From Stappia sp. ES.058 (lineage in GTDB: Bacteria; Pseudomonadota; Alphaproteobacteria; Rhizobiales; Stappiaceae): a DNA stretch of 64,000 nucleotides. Within the stretch, counting starts at the first letter, position 1. Each line of letters starts with the position of its first letter. Under the pieces are notes generated by a model, which saw nothing but the letters and a program-made list of their open reading frames with translations, was not told the DNA's origin and did no database searches. The stretch covers positions 1,674,001 to 1,738,000 of the forward strand of contig NZ_LT629784.1 of assembly GCF_900105595.1 (NCBI RefSeq), given 5' to 3'. A program made the translations under genes and the position numbers. Positions 47,962 through 58,344 of the stretch are shown piece by piece.

Positions 47962-49077
47962 TCAGGTTTCGTCTTGTGTCGCATAGGCCGGCATCAGGAT
48001 GCGGAAGACCGTCCGCCCCGGCTGGCTGTCGCATTCGATCACGCCGCCGTGGTCGCCGATGATCTTGGCGACAAGCGCCAGACCGAGCCCCGATCCGTTC
48101 GCCTTCGTCGTCACGAAGGGATCGAACAGATGCGGCAACAGGTCCTCCGGCACGCCTGGGCCACTGTCGCGCACACAGAATTCAAGCGGCAGGCTGACCC
48201 GCTCCCGCGATCCCGGCACCGACAGGCGAATTCCCGGCCGGTAGGCCGTCGTCAGCGTGATCTCGCCGCCCTGTCCGCCGGAAACCGCCTCGGAGGCGTT
48301 TTTCAAGAGGTTTAGGAACACCTGCACCAGCTGGTCGCGGTTGGCGAAAACGAGGGGCAATGAGGGGTCGTAATCGACATTGATCGTCACGTTGCGGGCA
48401 AACCCGGAGGACGCCAGCCGCTGCACGTGATCGAGCACCACATGGATGTTGACCGGCTCGCGTTCGATCGGGCGTTCGTCGGAAAACACCTCCATCCGGT
48501 CGACCAGCTTCACGATCCGGTCGGCCTCGTCCATGATCAGCCGGGTCAGCGCCCTGTCCTCGTCGGAGGCTGCCCCCTCAAGCAACTGCGCCGCGCCGCG
48601 AATGCCCGACAGCGGGTTCTTGATCTCATGCGCAAGCATCGTGGCCAGGCCTGAAACGGTGCGCGCGGCCCCGCGCGAGGTCAGCTGGCGGTCGATCTTT
48701 TCCGCCATTCCGCGTTCCTGCAGCATCAGGACGACCGACCCCGGAGAATCGGCGACGGGTGCGGCGATGATATCGACGATCTTTTCTGACCCGATCCTCG
48801 GCGAGCCGATGTCGACCTTGTACTCGTTGACCGGCGCGCCACGGTCGCGCACCTGCGAGATCAACAGCAGCAAGGGACTGCCGAAGGGCACGAAATGCGA
48901 CATGGGGTGGCGGCGCAGGACTTGCGCGCTGGCGCGAAAGAAGCTCTCCGCCGCCATGTTCGCCTCGACCACGCGCCCCTGCGGATCGATCAACAGGAGG
49001 GGGTGCGGCAAGGCATCGAGAATGGGCGTGGAGGACGTCCCGGATCGAACCCCGGAGTGCATCGATGCATCGCTCAT
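47962..49077 (-). CDS. ntrB: Nitrogen regulation sensor kinase NtrB
   Basis: This is a 371-residue cytoplasmic histidine kinase/phosphatase without membrane helices. An N-terminal PAS domain (about 15-125) is followed by a HisKA domain with [21 protein letters not shown] (H near 152) and a HATPase with [32 protein letters not shown] and [12 protein letters not shown]. It phosphorylates NtrC under nitrogen limitation, under control of PII. Its start codon overlaps the dusB stop by four bases (ATGA), so the genes dusB-ntrB-ntrC form one transcript, a conserved order in alphaproteobacteria. Confidence 0.97.
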   Translation of the reverse strand: MSDASMHSGVRSGTSSTPILDALPHPLLLIDPQGRVVEANMAAESFFRASAQVLRRHPMSHFVPFGSPLLLLISQVRDRGAPVNEYKVDIGSPRIGSEKIVDIIAAPVADSPGSVVLMLQERGMAEKIDRQLTSRGAARTVSGLATMLAHEIKNPLSGIRGAAQLLEGAASDEDRALTRLIMDEADRIVKLVDRMEVFSDERPIEREPVNIHVVLDHVQRLASSGFARNVTINVDYDPSLPLVFANRDQLVQVFLNLLKNASEAVSGGQGGEITLTTAYRPGIRLSVPGSRERVSLPLEFCVRDSGPGVPEDLLPHLFDPFVTTKANGSGLGLALVAKIIGDHGGVIECDSQPGRTVFRILMPAYATQDET

Positions 49078-50111
49078 GCGGCCGCCTCCTGGCCTTCCTG
49101 CAGGATCCAGCTACGCAATGAGCTCAGGACGAACCTGGCATCCTGCGACGTCAGCACCGCCTTGCGAAGCGTTCCCGGCATGGCCGGCGACGTGTCGTCC
49201 AGGTACCAGGCGACGTGTTTGCGCGCGAGCTTCAGACCCTTCTCAGGGCCATAATGCTCAAGCATCGTCTCGACATGCTCGCACACGAGATCGGCGAGCA
49301 CAGCGCCCTGAGGCGTTTCAACGGCGATGTCACCGGCCAGCACCGCGCCGATCTGTCCGGCAAGCCAGGGACGCCCGTAGGAGGCTCGGCCAATCATCAC
49401 CGCATCCGCGCCCGAACGGCGCATCATCTCGCGGGCATCCTCCGCAGAGTGGCAATCCCCGTTGGCGACGAGCGGCACATTGATGCGCTCGCGAACGGCC
49501 CGAATCGCATCCCAGTCGGCCGTGCCCTTGTAGAACTGACAGCGCGTGCGGCCATGCACCGTGATCATGCTGACGCCCGCGTCTTCGGCGCGCTTGGCAA
49601 GGTCCGGCGCATTCAGGCTGTCGTGATCCCAGCCAAGCCGCATTTTCAGCGTCACCGGAACCGACACCGCCGCGACAGTCGCCTCGATCAGGCGAAGCGC
49701 ATGATCGAGGTCGCGCATCAGCGCCGAACCGGAATACCCCGACGTCACCTTTTTGGCCGGACAGCCCATGTTGATGTCGACGATATCCGCGCCCGCGTCT
49801 TCCGCAAGACGCGCGCCGGTCTCCATCCAATGTGCTTCCCGGCCGGCCAGCTGCACCACATGCAGGGCCCCGTCAACGCCTTCGCTGCGCAGTCTGGTCT
49901 CCGGGTCGCCGCTCGCCAGTTGCTCGCAGGCCACCATTTCCGACACCACCAGACCGGCCCCAAAGCGCTGCGCAAGACGGCGGAACGGCAGATCCGTTAC
50001 CCCGGACATGGGCGCGAGAAAGGCTCGGTTCGGCACGGCGATCCCGCCGATCTCCATTTCAGCCCCCAAGAATGCCGCGTCGTTTTTGCTCATATGATGT
50101 GCACTTTCCAT
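49074..50111 (-). CDS. dusB: tRNA-dihydrouridine synthase DusB
   Basis: This 345-residue FMN enzyme reduces uridine to dihydrouridine in t[27 protein letters not shown] near residues 31-54, [12 protein letters not shown] near 85, [19 protein letters not shown] near 113 with the catalytic cysteine, KMRLGWD and HGRTR later identify it. The start is unsure: ATG at 50111, 50093 or 50057 are in frame; the last, which gives [13 protein letters not shown], has a GGGGG stretch upstream and matches the usual length better. It is divergent from ispDF with about 130 bases between the chosen starts. Confidence 0.93.
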   Translation of the reverse strand: MESAHHMSKNDAAFLGAEMEIGGIAVPNRAFLAPMSGVTDLPFRRLAQRFGAGLVVSEMVACEQLASGDPETRLRSEGVDGALHVVQLAGREAHWMETGARLAEDAGADIVDINMGCPAKKVTSGYSGSALMRDLDHALRLIEATVAAVSVPVTLKMRLGWDHDSLNAPDLAKRAEDAGVSMITVHGRTRCQFYKGTADWDAIRAVRERINVPLVANGDCHSAEDAREMMRRSGADAVMIGRASYGRPWLAGQIGAVLAGDIAVETPQGAVLADLVCEHVETMLEHYGPEKGLKLARKHVAWYLDDTSPAMPGTLRKAVLTSQDARFVLSSLRSWILQEGQEAAA

Positions 50112-50240
50112 TGTGCCTATAGAATAGACATCCGCCCTGCTCTCGCAAGTGACAATTTCAGGTCCCGCACATAAGCCTTGAGATCACCGGTGGAAAGTTT
50201 CAAAACGCAGGCACGCCTTGCTAGCTGGGACAGCGCCTGT

Positions 50241-51497
50241 ATGTCGACCGAATCCGCCTCACCGCCAAAGCGCGAAATTCCAGCCAGAACAGCCGCGCTG
50301 GTGGTCGCCGCGGGGCGTGGGTCCCGCGCGGGGCACGGTGATACACCAAAGCAATACCAATTGATCGGCGGCGCCCCCGTCCTTGCCCGAACGCTCCACG
50401 CGCTTGACTGCGCCGGCACCATAGATGCGATCCAGGTGGTGATCCACCGCGACGACATGCCGCTTTATGAGGCCTGCATGGCCGGGCTTTCGCTCGCCTG
50501 CACGTTGCTTCCCCCTGCCATAGGCGGCGAAACCCGGCAACGATCCGTTCTTCTTGGCCTGCGTGCCCTTGCCCAGCATGTCCCGGATCGCGTTCTGATC
50601 CACGATGCGGCACGGCCCTTCGTGACCAAGGCCGTGATCGATGCAACCCTGCAAGCCCTGGCCCGGGGCGATACCGGCGCCATCGCATCGATTCCCGTCG
50701 TCGATACGCTGAAAAGCACAAGCTTCGGCACAAACCGTGTCGATGAAACGGTCGACCGGGAACAGCTGCGCATTGCCCAAACGCCGCAGGGTTTTCGGTT
50801 CGACACGATCCTTGCGGCCCATGAAGATGCCGCACGCGGCGGGCCGGGTGATCTCACCGACGATGCGGCCGTCGCCCAATGGGCCGGCGAGACGGTCCGC
50901 TTTGTTGCCGGCGATCCGGCGAATGTGAAAATCACGACGGCGGAGGACCTGATGCAGGCCGACCGGAAACTGACCCTCGAAAACTGGGCGGCCCGCGGCG
51001 ACATCCGCGTCGCCAGTGCCTACGATGTGCATGCCTTCGAGGCGGGCGACCACGTGATGCTCGGTGGCATCGAGATCGCCCATGGCAAGGCGCTGAAGGG
51101 TCATTCCGATGCGGACGTCGTCCTTCACGCGCTGACAGATGCCATTCTCGCCACTCTGTGCGACGCCGACATCGGCCACCATTTTCCGCCCTCTGATCCG
51201 GCCTGGCACAAGGCGTCCTCGGATCGTTTCCTGGCCTTCGCCGCAGATCGTGTGCGCGAACGCGACGGCGCGATTGCGCATCTCGACACAACGGTCGTCT
51301 GCGAGGAACCCAAGATTGGCCCGCACCGCGAGGCCATGCGCGCGCGGATCGCCGAAATCTGCGGCATCCCGCTTTCGCGTGTCTCGGTCAAGGCGACCAC
51401 ATCGGAGAGCCTGGGCTTCACCGGGCGCGGCGAAGGCATTGCCGCCCTTGCTTCCGCGACGGTGCGCCTGCCCTTTTGTCCCGACGAAACGGATTGA
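50241..51497 (+). CDS. ispDF: Bifunctional IspD/IspF isoprenoid enzyme
   Basis: This 418-residue fusion catalyses two steps of the MEP pathway. Residues 20-240 are IspD (2-C-methylerythritol 4-phosphate cytidylyltransferase) with [32 protein letters not shown] and AQTPQGFRF. Residues 255-418 are IspF (cyclodiphosphate synthase) with [50 protein letters not shown] and [19 protein letters not shown]. This fusion is characteristic of several alphaproteobacteria. The start at 50241 follows a weak GGGA. The CinA-like gene starts eight bases after the stop. Confidence 0.95.
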   Translation: MSTESASPPKREIPARTAALVVAAGRGSRAGHGDTPKQYQLIGGAPVLARTLHALDCAGTIDAIQVVIHRDDMPLYEACMAGLSLACTLLPPAIGGETRQRSVLLGLRALAQHVPDRVLIHDAARPFVTKAVIDATLQALARGDTGAIASIPVVDTLKSTSFGTNRVDETVDREQLRIAQTPQGFRFDTILAAHEDAARGGPGDLTDDAAVAQWAGETVRFVAGDPANVKITTAEDLMQADRKLTLENWAARGDIRVASAYDVHAFEAGDHVMLGGIEIAHGKALKGHSDADVVLHALTDAILATLCDADIGHHFPPSDPAWHKASSDRFLAFAADRVRERDGAIAHLDTTVVCEEPKIGPHREAMRARIAEICGIPLSRVSVKATTSESLGFTGRGEGIAALASATVRLPFCPDETD

Positions 51498-51505
51498 GCA
51501 AGATC

Positions 51506-52000
51506 ATGACCGACCTGACGTCCCTGATGCCGGCCGCCGTGTCCCTCGTCTCGGAGTTCACACGCACCGGCCGGATGGTGGCCACCGCGGAAAGCTGCAC
51601 CGGCGGCCTGATTGCCGCGGTCCTGACGGAAGTTCCCGGGTCCTCCGCCGTCGTCGAACGCGGTTTCGTGACCTATTCGAATGAAGCGAAGACAGAGCTG
51701 CTGGCAGTGCCCGAAGAGCTGATCGCGGACAAGGGCGCGGTAAGCCGAGAGGTCGCGATGGCGATGGCCTCCGGCGCGCTCGCCGCCTCGCGGGCGGATG
51801 TCACCGTTGCCGTGACAGGCATCGCGGGGCCCGGCGGCGGATCGCCGGAAAAACCGGTTGGGCTGGTGCATTTCGGCTTTGCCGCCAAAGGAAAACCCGC
51901 ATCACACGAGGAGCACCGCTTCGGAGATCTGTCTCGGGCCGAAATCCGCCTGGCGACGGTCGCCGTCGCTCTGGCAGGTCTTTCAAAATTGAACGACTAG
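51506..52000 (+). CDS. CinA C-terminal domain protein (nicotinamide-nucleotide amidase-like)
   Basis: This is a 164-residue stand-alone PncC/CinA C-terminal domain. TAESCTGGLIAAVLTEVPGSSAVVERGFVTYSN (positions 29-61 approximately), GAVSREVAMAMASGAL and VTGIAGPGGGSPEKPVGLVHFGFA are the family motifs. Homologues deamidate nicotinamide mononucleotide in NAD recycling; full CinA would have an additional MoCF-like N-domain that is absent. It follows ispDF closely, so they share a transcript, the usual order in rhizobial genomes. Confidence 0.93.
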   Translation: MTDLTSLMPAAVSLVSEFTRTGRMVATAESCTGGLIAAVLTEVPGSSAVVERGFVTYSNEAKTELLAVPEELIADKGAVSREVAMAMASGALAASRADVTVAVTGIAGPGGGSPEKPVGLVHFGFAAKGKPASHEEHRFGDLSRAEIRLATVAVALAGLSKLND

Positions 52001-52099
52001 AAAAACCTTGCCTTCACCAGCAAAGCAATCTCCCTGAACAGACTAAGAAATTGGCAATATTGACCAGGGCATCATGCAGCGTTGCAGAAGGAAAATACT

Positions 52100-52552
52100 A
52101 TGCGTGCGTTGCAAGTTGCCACCATCATCCTCTCCATTGTCCCCGCAACAGCGATTGCGGGAGAATTTCATATGATTTCCCGCCAATCGGATGGAACATT
52201 CGTTTCCAGTCACCGCGTTTTCGACCGCAACAGCGCGTCGCTTCACGAAATCGCCTTGTGCGGCCGCGCCTATTTCGCCCGTGCCGCGACCGTGGCCTGG
52301 ATGAATTACGAGGCGGAGGAAGGGCGCGACGTCGGGCTGGAGTTCAACGGCGGAAACGGCTGGTTCCGCGTGTGTGAAAACCCGGATCGACAAGTCAAGC
52401 TCGCCGACATCGGCGTCACGGAAGACAATGTGACCGTCATGCGCGCAAGTGACGAGGCCACGAGACGGCGTCAGCGCTTCGTCAACATCAAGGATGCCTT
52501 TTCAGGCTTTGCCAATTCCGGGCGTAAAGCACCCTCATACCATGGCCGCTAG
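52100..52552 (+). CDS. Small exported hypothetical protein
   Basis: This is a 150-residue protein with an N-terminal signal peptide: basic start, hydrophobic core at about residues 6-18 and AIAGE as the likely cleavage region. The mature part is polar and has no domain I recognise. Its two cysteines (in ALCGRAYF and FRVCENPD) could form a disulfide bond in the periplasm. AAGGA at 52087-52091 lies eight bases upstream of the ATG. The stop codon is embedded in a perfect 20-base palindrome (52541-52560). Confidence 0.7.
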   Translation: MRALQVATIILSIVPATAIAGEFHMISRQSDGTFVSSHRVFDRNSASLHEIALCGRAYFARAATVAWMNYEAEEGRDVGLEFNGGNGWFRVCENPDRQVKLADIGVTEDNVTVMRASDEATRRRQRFVNIKDAFSGFANSGRKAPSYHGR

Positions 52553-52560
52553 CGGCCATG
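52541..52560. repeat. Perfect 20-base palindrome across a stop codon
   Basis: CATGGCCGCTAGCGGCCATG is a perfect inverted repeat with no spacer. The stop codon TAG of the exported protein gene lies at its centre. There is no T-run after it. It may be a protein-binding site, a transcript-end hairpin, or coincidence. Confidence 0.8.
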
Positions 52561-52576
52561 GATATCATCGCACCCG

Positions 52577-53032
52577 TCAGCCGCCACCATAGACGACATC
52601 CGCGCGCGCCTCGAAGGCATCCGAGAATTTCCGGAACGCACGGTCGAACATCGCCGACATCAACGCACTCAGGGCGCGATTCTTGAATTCATAGGAAATG
52701 TAGAAACCGATCTCGCTGGTGTCCTCCCCCAGCGGGCGGAAGGTCCAGTGGTTCTCCAGATGTCGGAACGGGCCGTCGAGGTATTCCACCAGAATGCGAT
52801 CCGCGTCCGGTTCCAGCGTGACACGGCTGGTGAAGGTCTCCCGGAACAGCTTGTAGGACACCGTCATGTCGGCGACGAGGATTTCGCGGCCGTCGTCGAG
52901 CGCCTTGCGCCCCCGCACGTGGAGGCTCTCGCACAGGGGAACAAACTCCGGATATTTTTCGACATCCGCAACGAGGGCGAACATGTCGGCTGCGGAATGA
53001 TCAACCTTGTGAAGGGTCTTGAAAGACGGCAT
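52577..53032 (-). CDS. Coq10/RatA-family START-domain protein
   Basis: This 151-residue protein of the SRPBCC (START) superfamily is annotated either as coenzyme Q-binding Coq10 or RatA. FKTLHKVDHSAADMFALVADVEKYPEFVPLCESL at the beginning (residues 4-37) is the Coq10 pattern, and DGPFRHLENHWTFRPLGE near 88-105 belongs to the same fold. It probably helps deliver ubiquinone to the respiratory chain. The ATG at 53032 is preferred over a GTG two codons earlier. It lies 126 bases downstream of lipA on the same strand, a conserved order. Confidence 0.88.
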   Translation of the reverse strand: MPSFKTLHKVDHSAADMFALVADVEKYPEFVPLCESLHVRGRKALDDGREILVADMTVSYKLFRETFTSRVTLEPDADRILVEYLDGPFRHLENHWTFRPLGEDTSEIGFYISYEFKNRALSALMSAMFDRAFRKFSDAFEARADVVYGGG

Positions 53033-53158
53033 CGGCACTCACGACGTCACGATGGGTCAAACGGCACCCGGAAGCCGCGATTGCGGCCGTCCCGGCGCCT
53101 CGGATGATTGGATGGCGACGAAAGGCGCGATCTGCCCGAGCGATGGAACGCTGCGCAA

Positions 53159-54142
53159 TCAAGCCGCTCCCTGCACGCCCAGCTTGGCGTCCCGCGCACG
53201 CCGCAAATCGAGGAAATCCTCACCGGCATGATGCGACGAGCGCGTCAACGGGCTGGCGGAGACCTTCAGGAAGCCCTTGGCATAGGCGATCTTCTCATAG
53301 GCCTTGAACTCGTCCGGCGTGACGAAGCGGTCAATCGCATAGTGCTTGGAGCTCGGCTGCAGATACTGGCCGATGGTCAGGAAGTCCACATCGGCGGAGC
53401 GCAGGTCGTCCATCAGCTGGAGCACCTCGTTGCGCTCCTCGCCAAGCCCGACCATGATGCCGGACTTGGTAAACATCGCCGGATCAAGTTCCTTGACCTG
53501 CTGCAACATCCGGATGGAGTGGAAGTAACGTCCGCCGGGCCGCACCGCCAGGTAGTTCGAGGGCACAGTCTCCAGATTGTGATTGAACACATCGGGCCGC
53601 GCTTCAACGACCGTTTCGACCGCGCCCGGCTTGCGCAGGAAATCGGGGGTCAGAACCTCGATGGTCGTATCCGGCGAGCGATTGCGAATGGCCGCGATCA
53701 CGTCCGCGAAATGCTGCGCGCCGCCGTCGTCGAGGTCGTCCCGGTCGACGGAGGTGATCACGACATGCTGCAACTCCATCGTCGCCACCGCTTCGGCAAC
53801 ACCGATCGGCTCGTTGGGGTCCACGGGACCAGGCATGCCCGTGCGCACATTGCAGAATGCGCAGGCGCGAGTGCAGGTGTCACCAAGGATCATGAAGCTT
53901 GCGTGTTTCTTCGACCAGCATTCGCCGATGTTGGGACAGCCGGCTTCCTCGCACACGGTGACGAGATTGTTGCTGCGCACGACCTCTTGTGTCTCGCGAT
54001 ACACGGGCGACGTCGGCGCCTTGACGCGGATCCACGCCGGCTTGCGCTGGATCGGATTGTCGGGCCGATGCGCCTTTTCCGGGTGACGGGGGCGCGGGGC
54101 GTCGCCCTTCTCGGGCGAGACTGTGTCGAGGATCGTAACCAT
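53159..54142 (-). CDS. lipA: Lipoyl synthase
   Basis: This 327-residue radical SAM enzyme inserts sulfur into octanoyl groups on lipoyl domains of the dehydrogenase complexes. The auxiliary cluster cysteines lie in [14 protein letters not shown] (about residues 64-77) and the radical SAM motif [10 protein letters not shown] near 91-100. [16 protein letters not shown] and the C-terminal [12 protein letters not shown] complete the pattern. It lies downstream of the pdh genes and lpdA, whose E2 and E1-beta lipoyl domains it serves. Confidence 0.97.
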   Translation of the reverse strand: MVTILDTVSPEKGDAPRPRHPEKAHRPDNPIQRKPAWIRVKAPTSPVYRETQEVVRSNNLVTVCEEAGCPNIGECWSKKHASFMILGDTCTRACAFCNVRTGMPGPVDPNEPIGVAEAVATMELQHVVITSVDRDDLDDGGAQHFADVIAAIRNRSPDTTIEVLTPDFLRKPGAVETVVEARPDVFNHNLETVPSNYLAVRPGGRYFHSIRMLQQVKELDPAMFTKSGIMVGLGEERNEVLQLMDDLRSADVDFLTIGQYLQPSSKHYAIDRFVTPDEFKAYEKIAYAKGFLKVSASPLTRSSHHAGEDFLDLRRARDAKLGVQGAA

Positions 54143-54192
54143 GGTCCCTAACTGTCGTTGTTGAGGAGAAAGGTCAAGAGTTTCACTGCATG

Positions 54193-54633
54193 TCAGCCTT
54201 GCGTCTGGCGCGGCAATGCGTGGCGCGAGAGCGCCGCGCGCGCGGCGTCGGAAAAGGGCTGCGACCTGCGCGCGGCCTGGTTCAACTGGACAATGACCGT
54301 CCGGGCTTTCGCGACGGGCATTCCGTCTTCCTTGCAAACGAGTTGCACAAGGGTCATCGAACTGCGCCCGATCTCGACAATTCCAGTGCCGACATCGACA
54401 TGCCCCGGCCAGAAAAGCTCCGCCATCAGGTCCAGTTCCAGCCGCACCAACGCGAATGCACAACCTTCGTCCGCAACCGGCGCCGCGCTGTCGTAAAACA
54501 GCGCCACACGCCCGGCTTCGAGCATTTCGGAAAAGACCGCGTTGTTCACGTGGCCCTGGCGATCGGTGTCGCAATAGCGCAGCTTCTCACGCACCCGCGC
54601 CGGAAAGCTGTCGAGCGAGAGCGGTTCATCCAT
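54193..54633 (-). CDS. Acyl-CoA thioesterase (hot-dog fold, 4HBT family)
   Basis: This is a 146-residue hot-dog-fold protein. [23 protein letters not shown] at about residues 20-42 contains the catalytic aspartate of the YbgC/FadM group. Residues [24 protein letters not shown] near 91-114 form the core strands. It probably hydrolyses acyl-CoA. The start at 54633 has GAGG about eight bases upstream. It is co-directional between lipA and the GlsB-like genes; a functional link to lipoylation is not shown. Confidence 0.85.
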   Translation of the reverse strand: MDEPLSLDSFPARVREKLRYCDTDRQGHVNNAVFSEMLEAGRVALFYDSAAPVADEGCAFALVRLELDLMAELFWPGHVDVGTGIVEIGRSSMTLVQLVCKEDGMPVAKARTVIVQLNQAARRSQPFSDAARAALSRHALPRQTQG

Positions 54634-54669
54634 CGCGCCGTCCTCGCGCGGCTGAGGCAAGTCTCACCG

Positions 54670-54909
54670 TCATCCCCTGATCTTGCGCCAGAGGAAAAGA
54701 AGCAGAATCGCACCGACCGTCGACAACACCAGCTGATCGATGAAGCCGCCCGAGATGTTGAGCCGCAGGATTTCCGCGAGCTTGCCACCGACAAGCGCGC
54801 CGATCAAACCGACCACCAGGCTTCCCAGAAATCCGCCTCGGCCGCCGAGAACGCGATAGGCAACAGCGCCCGCAATCAAACCGATGATGATCCACATGAT
54901 CAGGCCCAT
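54670..54909 (-). CDS. GlsB/YeaQ/YmgE-family stress membrane protein
   Basis: This is a 79-residue hydrophobic protein with three predicted helices and glycine-rich GSLVVGLIGALVGGKLA. It belongs to the transglycosylase-associated (PF04226) family, which is induced by stress in many bacteria but has no proven biochemical role. It sits a short distance upstream of the thioesterase gene and about 120 bases from a second, divergent member of the same family. Confidence 0.85.
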   Translation of the reverse strand: MGLIMWIIIGLIAGAVAYRVLGGRGGFLGSLVVGLIGALVGGKLAEILRLNISGGFIDQLVLSTVGAILLLFLWRKIRG

Positions 54910-55028
54910 CGCTCAGTCCTTTCAGGAGATCGGTATCGGGAACGGGTCGCCGCGCACCCGCGCGACGCCCATGACGTTGATGAATGTCCGGCCGGAACAT
55001 ACCAGCCAAGCACTATAAGCCCTCCGCG

Positions 55029-55277
55029 TCAGGCAAGGAGCCGCGCGACAAAAACAACGACGATCGCGCCAACCGCCGCAACGACGATCTGATTGACGAT
55101 TGGATTGCCGAGACTGACGTTGATGCCGGCAAAGCTGAACAGGAACCCGCCAACAAATGCGCCGATCAGGCCGGTGATCAGATAGCGGACCAATCCGCCT
55201 CCGCCGAGCACGAGGCTGGCCAACCAGCCCGCGACCAAGCCGATAACGCACCAGATCAGAATGTTCTTGATGTCCAT
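55029..55277 (-). CDS. Second GlsB/YeaQ-family membrane protein
   Basis: This 82-residue paralogue of the preceding small membrane protein shares the three-helix layout and the GxxxGWLASLVLGGGG and GLIGAFVGGFLF glycine patterns. It differs at many other positions, so the duplication is old. Its ATG at 55277 is close to the lpdA 3' region on the same strand. Confidence 0.85.
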   Translation of the reverse strand: MDIKNILIWCVIGLVAGWLASLVLGGGGLVRYLITGLIGAFVGGFLFSFAGINVSLGNPIVNQIVVAAVGAIVVVFVARLLA

Positions 55278-55392
55278 ATCGAAGTCCCCCTTTTTGAGTT
55301 TCCGCGCCGAGCGCCGGGCTTAGCGTAGAGATTCTTCCAGACAACTCAAGCGACAGCGTTCGTTCCGCACGCCATGCAACGTGTCCCCTGGC

Positions 55393-56841
55393 TCACGCGT
55401 TCAGCACACGGCCATAGGCGTCGAGCACGCTTTCCTTCATCATCTCCGACAGCGTCGGATGCGGGAAGATCGTGTGCATCAACTCTTCCTCGGTGGTCTC
55501 CAGGTTCATGGCGACGACAAACCCCTGGATCAGCTCGGTCACTTCCGCGCCGACCATATGCGCGCCGATCAACTCGCCCGTCTTCTTGTCGAAGATCGTC
55601 TTGATCATGCCGTTGTCCTCGCCAAGGGCGATGGCCTTGCCGTTGGCATTGAACGAATAGCGCCCGACACGGACCTCGCGGCCCTGTTCCTTGGCTTTGG
55701 CTTCCGTCAGGCCGACCGAGGCGACCTGAGGATTGCAATAGGTGCAGCCCGGAATCAGGTTCTTGTCCATCGCATGAACGTTTGGCAGGCCGGAGATCTT
55801 CTCGATGCAAATGACGCCCTCATGCTCCGCCTTGTGGGCGAGCATCGGCGGGCCGGCGACATCGCCGATGGCATAGACGCCCGGAATGTTCGTCTTGCCG
55901 TAGCCGTCGATGACGATGCAGCCGCGATCGGTCTTGACGCCGAGCTCTTCCAGGCCAAGCCCCTCGATGTTGCCCTGCACGCCGACGGCGGAGATCAGCT
56001 TGTCGGCGGTGATCGTCTGCGTCTTGCCGTCCTTGGTCTCGACATGGGCGGTGATCGAATTCCCGGCCTTGTCCACCTTGGCGAGCTTGGCCTCGGTCAT
56101 GATCTTGATGCCGCGCTTCTCCAGCGCCTTGCGCGCAATCGCGGAGATCTCGGGGTCTTCCACCGGCATCACCTGCGACATCACTTCGACGACGGTCACC
56201 TCCGTACCCATCGAGCGATAGAAGGAAGCGAATTCGATACCGATCGCGCCCGAGCCCATGACGACGATGGTTTTCGGCAGCGTGTCCGGCTTCATCGCCT
56301 CGAAATATGTCCAGATCAGCTTGCCGTCCGGCTCGATGCCGGGCAGCGCGCGCGGCCGCGCGCCCGTCGCAACGACGATGTGTTTGGTGGTGTAGGTGCC
56401 CTCGCCCTTCACGGTCTTGGGAACCGGGTTCTGCGGCTCGACGGCGGGCTTGGAGGGTTTGCCGACGACGACCTCGCCAGGCTTCGTCAGTTTCGCCTCG
56501 CCCCAGATCACGTCGATCTTGTTCTTCTTCATCAGGAAACCGATGCCGCCGTTGAGGCGCGCCGAAACGCCGCGCGAGCGCTTGACCACGTCCTTGACGT
56601 CGGCGGTCATCTTGCCCTCGAGCGTCAGGCCGAAGCTTTTTGCGTGATTGGCGTGATCGAGGATTTCGGCGGAACGCAGCAGCGCCTTCGTCGGGATGCA
56701 GCCCCAGTTGAGGCAGATGCCGCCCAGGTGCTCGCGTTCGACGATGGCGGTTTTCATGCCCAGTTGAGCCGCCCGGACGGCGGCGACATAGCCGCCCGGT
56801 CCCGAGCCGATGATGATCACGTCATATGACGTCGCGGTCAT
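55393..56841 (-). CDS. lpdA: Dihydrolipoyl dehydrogenase (E3)
   Basis: This 482-residue flavoprotein reoxidises the dihydrolipoyl groups of the pyruvate (and other) dehydrogenase complexes. The FAD motif GSGPGGYVAA starts at residue 12. The redox-active disulfide is in GGICLNWGCIPTKALL near 40-55, an NAD-binding motif GSGAIGIEFASF lies near 209, and a C-terminal HPTLSEMMKE motif supplies the catalytic histidine-glutamate. It is downstream of pdhC, separated by a terminator-like hairpin, so it may have its own promoter. Confidence 0.97.
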   Translation of the reverse strand: MTATSYDVIIIGSGPGGYVAAVRAAQLGMKTAIVEREHLGGICLNWGCIPTKALLRSAEILDHANHAKSFGLTLEGKMTADVKDVVKRSRGVSARLNGGIGFLMKKNKIDVIWGEAKLTKPGEVVVGKPSKPAVEPQNPVPKTVKGEGTYTTKHIVVATGARPRALPGIEPDGKLIWTYFEAMKPDTLPKTIVVMGSGAIGIEFASFYRSMGTEVTVVEVMSQVMPVEDPEISAIARKALEKRGIKIMTEAKLAKVDKAGNSITAHVETKDGKTQTITADKLISAVGVQGNIEGLGLEELGVKTDRGCIVIDGYGKTNIPGVYAIGDVAGPPMLAHKAEHEGVICIEKISGLPNVHAMDKNLIPGCTYCNPQVASVGLTEAKAKEQGREVRVGRYSFNANGKAIALGEDNGMIKTIFDKKTGELIGAHMVGAEVTELIQGFVVAMNLETTEEELMHTIFPHPTLSEMMKESVLDAYGRVLNA

Positions 56842-56912
56842 GAAGTCCCCTCCAGATGGATCGTTGGAGCTGCTGCGAGCAGGCCGCGCGCTCCTAAAAT
56901 ACCGGCAAGCCT

Positions 56913-56950
56913 TGAAAAGATGCGGCGCGCGTCACGTCCGCGCGCCGCAC
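56913..56950 (-). terminator. pdhC: Intrinsic terminator between pdhC and lpdA
   Basis: A perfect ten-base-pair stem (56921-56930 with 56940-56949) with a nine-base loop is followed on the minus strand by ATCTTTTC. It starts only a few bases after the pdhC stop, so it probably limits read-through into lpdA. Confidence 0.75.
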
Positions 56951-56955
56951 GACAA

Positions 56956-58329
56956 TTACACCAGCATCGACATCGGGTTTTCGATGTACTGCTTGAAGGC
57001 GGCGAGAAGCTCCGCCCCGAGCGCGCCGTCGACGGCTCTGTGATCGGTGGAGAGCGTGACCGTCATCACCGTGGCGATGGCGAGTGCATCGTCCTTGACG
57101 ACGGGGCGCTTCTGGCCCGCGCCGACGGCCAGGATCGTCGCATGCGGCGGATTGACCACCGCCGCGAAGTCCTTGACGCCCATCATGCCCATGTTGGAGA
57201 CCGCCGTGGTGCCGCCCTGATACTCTTCGGGCTTCAGCTTCTTGGCCTTGGCGCGGGCCCCCATGTCCTTCATTTCGTTGGAGATGACCGACAGCGGCTT
57301 CATTTCCGCACTGCGTACGATCGGCGTGATCAGACCGCCCGGGATCGACACGGCGACGCCGACGTCGGCGTGTTTGTGCTTGACCATCGCCTCGTCGGTC
57401 CAGGACACATTCGCGTCCGGAACGTCGCGAAGCGCCAGCGCCAGCGCCTTGATGGTCATGTCGTTGACCGACAGCTTGTAGGCGGGCTTGCCCTCCTTGT
57501 CGCTCGGAGCCGCCGCATTGAGTTGGCCGCGAAGGGCCAGCAGGGCATCCAGTTCGCAATCCACCGAGACGTAGAAATGCGGAATGGTCTGCTTGGATTC
57601 CTGCAGGCGGCGGGCAATCGTCTTGCGCATGCCGTCGTGCGGGACGAGGTCGTAGGATCCGTCCTCGAAGTTCTTCAGCACCTGCTCGCTCGACGGACCC
57701 TTGGCCATTGCCGGGGCCTGTGCGGCGGCTGCGGCCTTGGGCGCCTCGGCGGCGGGAGCTGCGGCCTTGCCGGTGCCTTCTGACACAGCCTTGTCGACAT
57801 CGCGCTTGACGATGCGTCCGTGCGGGCCGCTCCCCGTCATTGCCTTGAGATCGAGATCGTTCTGCGCGGCAAGCCGACGCGCCAGCGGCGAGGCGAAGAT
57901 CCGCCCGCCGTCGGAGGCGGCCGGCGGCGGCGGCGCCTTGGCAAGCTCGGGCGATGCGGCCGCAGGCACCGGTTTGGCGTCAGCCTTGGACTCCGCCTTT
58001 TCCGGTTCCCGCTTGGCTTCCGCCTTCGGACCGCCGTTGTCGTTGCCAATGCCACTGCCGGCGCCCTCGAGCGCGGACGCATCCTCGCCCTCTTCCAAGA
58101 GCAGCGCGATCACCTCGTTGACCTTCACTCCTTCGGTGCCCTCGGAAACGAGGATCTTGCCGACGGTTCCCTCGTCGACGGCTTCCACTTCCATGGTCGC
58201 CTTGTCAGTCTCGATCTCCGCTATCACGTCACCGGAAGTGACGCTGTCGCCTTCCTTGACCAGCCATTTGGCCAGATTGCCCTCTTCCATGGTCGGAGAC
58301 AGGGCAGGCATCAAAATCTTGATCGGCAT
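56956..58329 (-). CDS. pdhC: Pyruvate dehydrogenase E2, dihydrolipoamide acetyltransferase
   Basis: This 457-residue core subunit of the pyruvate dehydrogenase complex has one N-terminal lipoyl domain (1-80, lipoylated lysine in ETDKATME near 42-49), an alanine-, proline- and glutamate-rich linker to about 145, an E3/E1-binding domain (about 150-185, [17 protein letters not shown]) and a catalytic acetyltransferase domain ending with [13 protein letters not shown] (about 430-442). It is encoded 15 bases after pdhB. A hairpin terminator follows. Confidence 0.97.
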   Translation of the reverse strand: MPIKILMPALSPTMEEGNLAKWLVKEGDSVTSGDVIAEIETDKATMEVEAVDEGTVGKILVSEGTEGVKVNEVIALLLEEGEDASALEGAGSGIGNDNGGPKAEAKREPEKAESKADAKPVPAAASPELAKAPPPPAASDGGRIFASPLARRLAAQNDLDLKAMTGSGPHGRIVKRDVDKAVSEGTGKAAAPAAEAPKAAAAAQAPAMAKGPSSEQVLKNFEDGSYDLVPHDGMRKTIARRLQESKQTIPHFYVSVDCELDALLALRGQLNAAAPSDKEGKPAYKLSVNDMTIKALALALRDVPDANVSWTDEAMVKHKHADVGVAVSIPGGLITPIVRSAEMKPLSVISNEMKDMGARAKAKKLKPEEYQGGTTAVSNMGMMGVKDFAAVVNPPHATILAVGAGQKRPVVKDDALAIATVMTVTLSTDHRAVDGALGAELLAAFKQYIENPMSMLV

Positions 58330-58344
58330 CGTCTGTCCCTCGCC

